Below, one piece after another: positions 62,726 through 64,000 of a stretch of 64,000 nt of DNA. Each line of letters begins with the position of its first letter. Position 1 is the stretch's first letter. The notes beneath the pieces were generated by a model. The model made no database searches, was not told where the DNA came from, and saw only the letters and a list, made by a program, of their open reading frames with translations. The translations under genes were made by a program, and so were the position numbers. Source of the stretch: Streptomyces olivaceoviridis (GTDB lineage: Bacteria > Actinomycetota > Actinomycetes > Streptomycetales > Streptomycetaceae); contig NZ_BMUI01000010.1 in NCBI RefSeq assembly GCF_014650115.1, positions 231,364 to 295,363 of the forward strand, read 5' to 3'.

Positions 62726-64000
62726 CGCGCGGTCAGCTCCGGTTCCGGGGACGGGACGTCGGGGTGGTGCAGGTCGAACGCCGGGGATTCGCTGCGGATC
62801 CGGGGCAGGGCGAGGAAGTTGTGCCGGGGCGGCGGGCAGGAAGTCGCCCACTCCAGCGAGCGGCCGTAGCCCCACGGGTCGTCCACGCCGACCGGCTTGC
62901 CGTACCTGGCCGTCTTCCAGACGTTGTAGAAGAACGGCAGCAGGGAGGAGCCGAGCAGGAACGAGAAGACCGAGGACACCGTGTTCAGCGCGGTGAGCCC
63001 CTCGGCCGCGAGGTAGTCCGGAATCCGCCGCTGCATGCCCTCGGCGCCCAGCCAGTGCTGGACCAGGAAGGTGCCGTGGAAGCCGATGAACAGCGTCCAG
63101 AAGGTGATCTTGCCGAGGCGTTCGTCGAGCATCTTGCCGGTGAACTTGGGCCACCAGAAGTGGAAGCCGGCGAACATCGCGAAGACGACCGTACCGAAGA
63201 CCACGTAGTGGAAGTGGGCCACCACGAAGTACGAGTCGGAGACGTGAAAGTCCATGGGCGGCGAGGCCAGGATGACACCGGTCAGACCACCGAACGTGAA
63301 GGTGATCAGGAAGCCGGTCGCCCAGAGCATCGGTGTCTCGAAGGACAGCGAGCCCTTCCACATCGTGCCGATCCAGTTGAAGAACTTCACACCGGTCGGC
63401 ACGGCGATCAGGAAGGTCATGAAGGAGAAGAACGGCAGCAGCACACCGCCGGTGACGTACATGTGGTGGGCCCACACGGTCACGGACAGACCGGCGATGG
63501 CGATGGTCGCGGCGATCAGGCCCATGTAGCCGAACATCGGCTTGCGGGAGAACACCGGGATCACTTCGCTGATGATGCCGAAGAACGGCAGCGCGATGAT
63601 GTACACCTCTGGATGGCCGAAGAACCAGAAGAGGTGTTGCCACAGCAGTGCGCCGCCGTTCGCGGCGTCGAAGACGTGGGCACCGAACTTGCGGTCCGCC
63701 TCCAGGGCGAACAGCGCGGCGGCCAGCACCGGGAAGGCCAGCAGGACCAGGACACCGGTCAGCAGCACGTTCCACACGAAGATCGGCATGCGGAACATCG
63801 TCATGCCCGGGGCGCGCATGCAGATGATCGTGGTGATGAAGTTGACCGAGCCGAGGATGGTGCCGAAGCCGGAGAAGGCCAGACCCATGATCCACATGTC
63901 GGCGCCGATGCCCGGCGAGCGGACCGCGTCCGACAGGGGGGCGTAGGCGAACCAGCCGAAGTCGGCCGCGCCCTGCGGGGTGAGGAAGCCGCCCACCGCG
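62722..64000 (-). CDS. ctaD: Cytochrome c oxidase subunit I (5' end beyond window)
   Basis: The 425 visible residues are the C-terminal three-quarters of a haem-copper oxidase subunit I, a polytopic membrane protein that reduces oxygen at a haem a3-CuB centre. Seen are WFFGHPEVY (CuB His and the cross-linked Tyr), VWAHHMYVTG (CuB His pair), TGVKFFNW (K-channel Lys) and VAHFHYVVFG (haem a and a3 histidines), separated by hydrophobic helices. The reading frame remains open to the window edge on the minus strand. A small membrane-protein gene overlaps its stop codon. Confidence 0.97.
   Translation of the reverse strand, partial: AVGGFLTPQGAADFGWFAYAPLSDAVRSPGIGADMWIMGLAFSGFGTILGSVNFITTIICMRAPGMTMFRMPIFVWNVLLTGVLVLLAFPVLAAALFALEADRKFGAHVFDAANGGALLWQHLFWFFGHPEVYIIALPFFGIISEVIPVFSRKPMFGYMGLIAATIAIAGLSVTVWAHHMYVTGGVLLPFFSFMTFLIAVPTGVKFFNWIGTMWKGSLSFETPMLWATGFLITFTFGGLTGVILASPPMDFHVSDSYFVVAHFHYVVFGTVVFAMFAGFHFWWPKFTGKMLDERLGKITFWTLFIGFHGTFLVQHWLGAEGMQRRIPDYLAAEGLTALNTVSSVFSFLLGSSLLPFFYNVWKTARYGKPVGVDDPWGYGRSLEWATSCPPPRHNFLALPRIRSESPAFDLHHPDVPSPEPELTAR

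Overview
The window is very GC-rich with strongly GC-biased third codon positions, frequent GTG starts, several apparently leaderless genes and actinobacterial gene content. It looks like a chromosomal stretch of a Streptomyces species.

The first 36.7 kb is the 3' part of a non-ribosomal peptide synthetase (NRPS) cluster. Two adjacent giant plus-strand genes encode nine visible modules. The first gene (2-16648) is cut by the window edge. The second (16662-36677) follows after 13 bases. I read substrate-pocket residues by aligning each adenylation (A) domain by eye to gramicidin synthetase A (GrsA). Classical codes are clear for Thr (module 6) and Val (modules 2 and 8). Modules 5 and 7 have acidic pockets that suggest basic residues. 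Modules 1/3 and 4/9 are two identical or near-identical pairs whose substrates I cannot name. With the epimerases included, the visible chain reads ...D-X, D-Val, D-X, L-Z, D-basic, L-Thr, D-basic, L-Val, D-Z. The last protein ends in an epimerization domain. There is no thioesterase, reductase or terminal condensation domain, and no release enzyme downstream in the window. An MbtH-like protein (36809) and a GNAT acetyltransferase (37150, TTG start) follow.

From 37.8 to 50.9 kb is ordinary chromosome. It contains a multi-domain SpoIIE-type phosphatase, three small conserved or unknown proteins, a dTDP-glucose 4,6-dehydratase and a minus-strand marR-MFS-isochorismatase-fold operon. A MarR operator region separates that operon from a 1011-aa FAD/Fe-S oxidoreductase, an SDR, a phosphoesterase and a second GNAT. 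Two intergenic stretches hold degenerate tandem repeats, of period about 60 bp and 22 bp.

From 50.9 to 53.9 kb is a scar region. A 1.48-kb IS4-type element has 19-bp imperfect inverted repeats and an 8-bp target duplication that covers the stop codon of the GNAT gene. Its transposase is frameshifted. Next to it are gene remnants: the N- and C-terminal parts of an epoxide hydrolase with an SDR tail and a frameshifted luciferase-like oxidoreductase between them.

From 53.9 to 64 kb are an XdhC-family protein, a TetM/Otr(A)-like ribosomal-protection GTPase preceded by an overlapping upstream ORF, a degraded ORF, a secreted beta-propeller protein divergent from a TetR regulator, a zinc alcohol dehydrogenase, a GT1 glycosyltransferase, a small membrane protein and the 3' end of ctaD.
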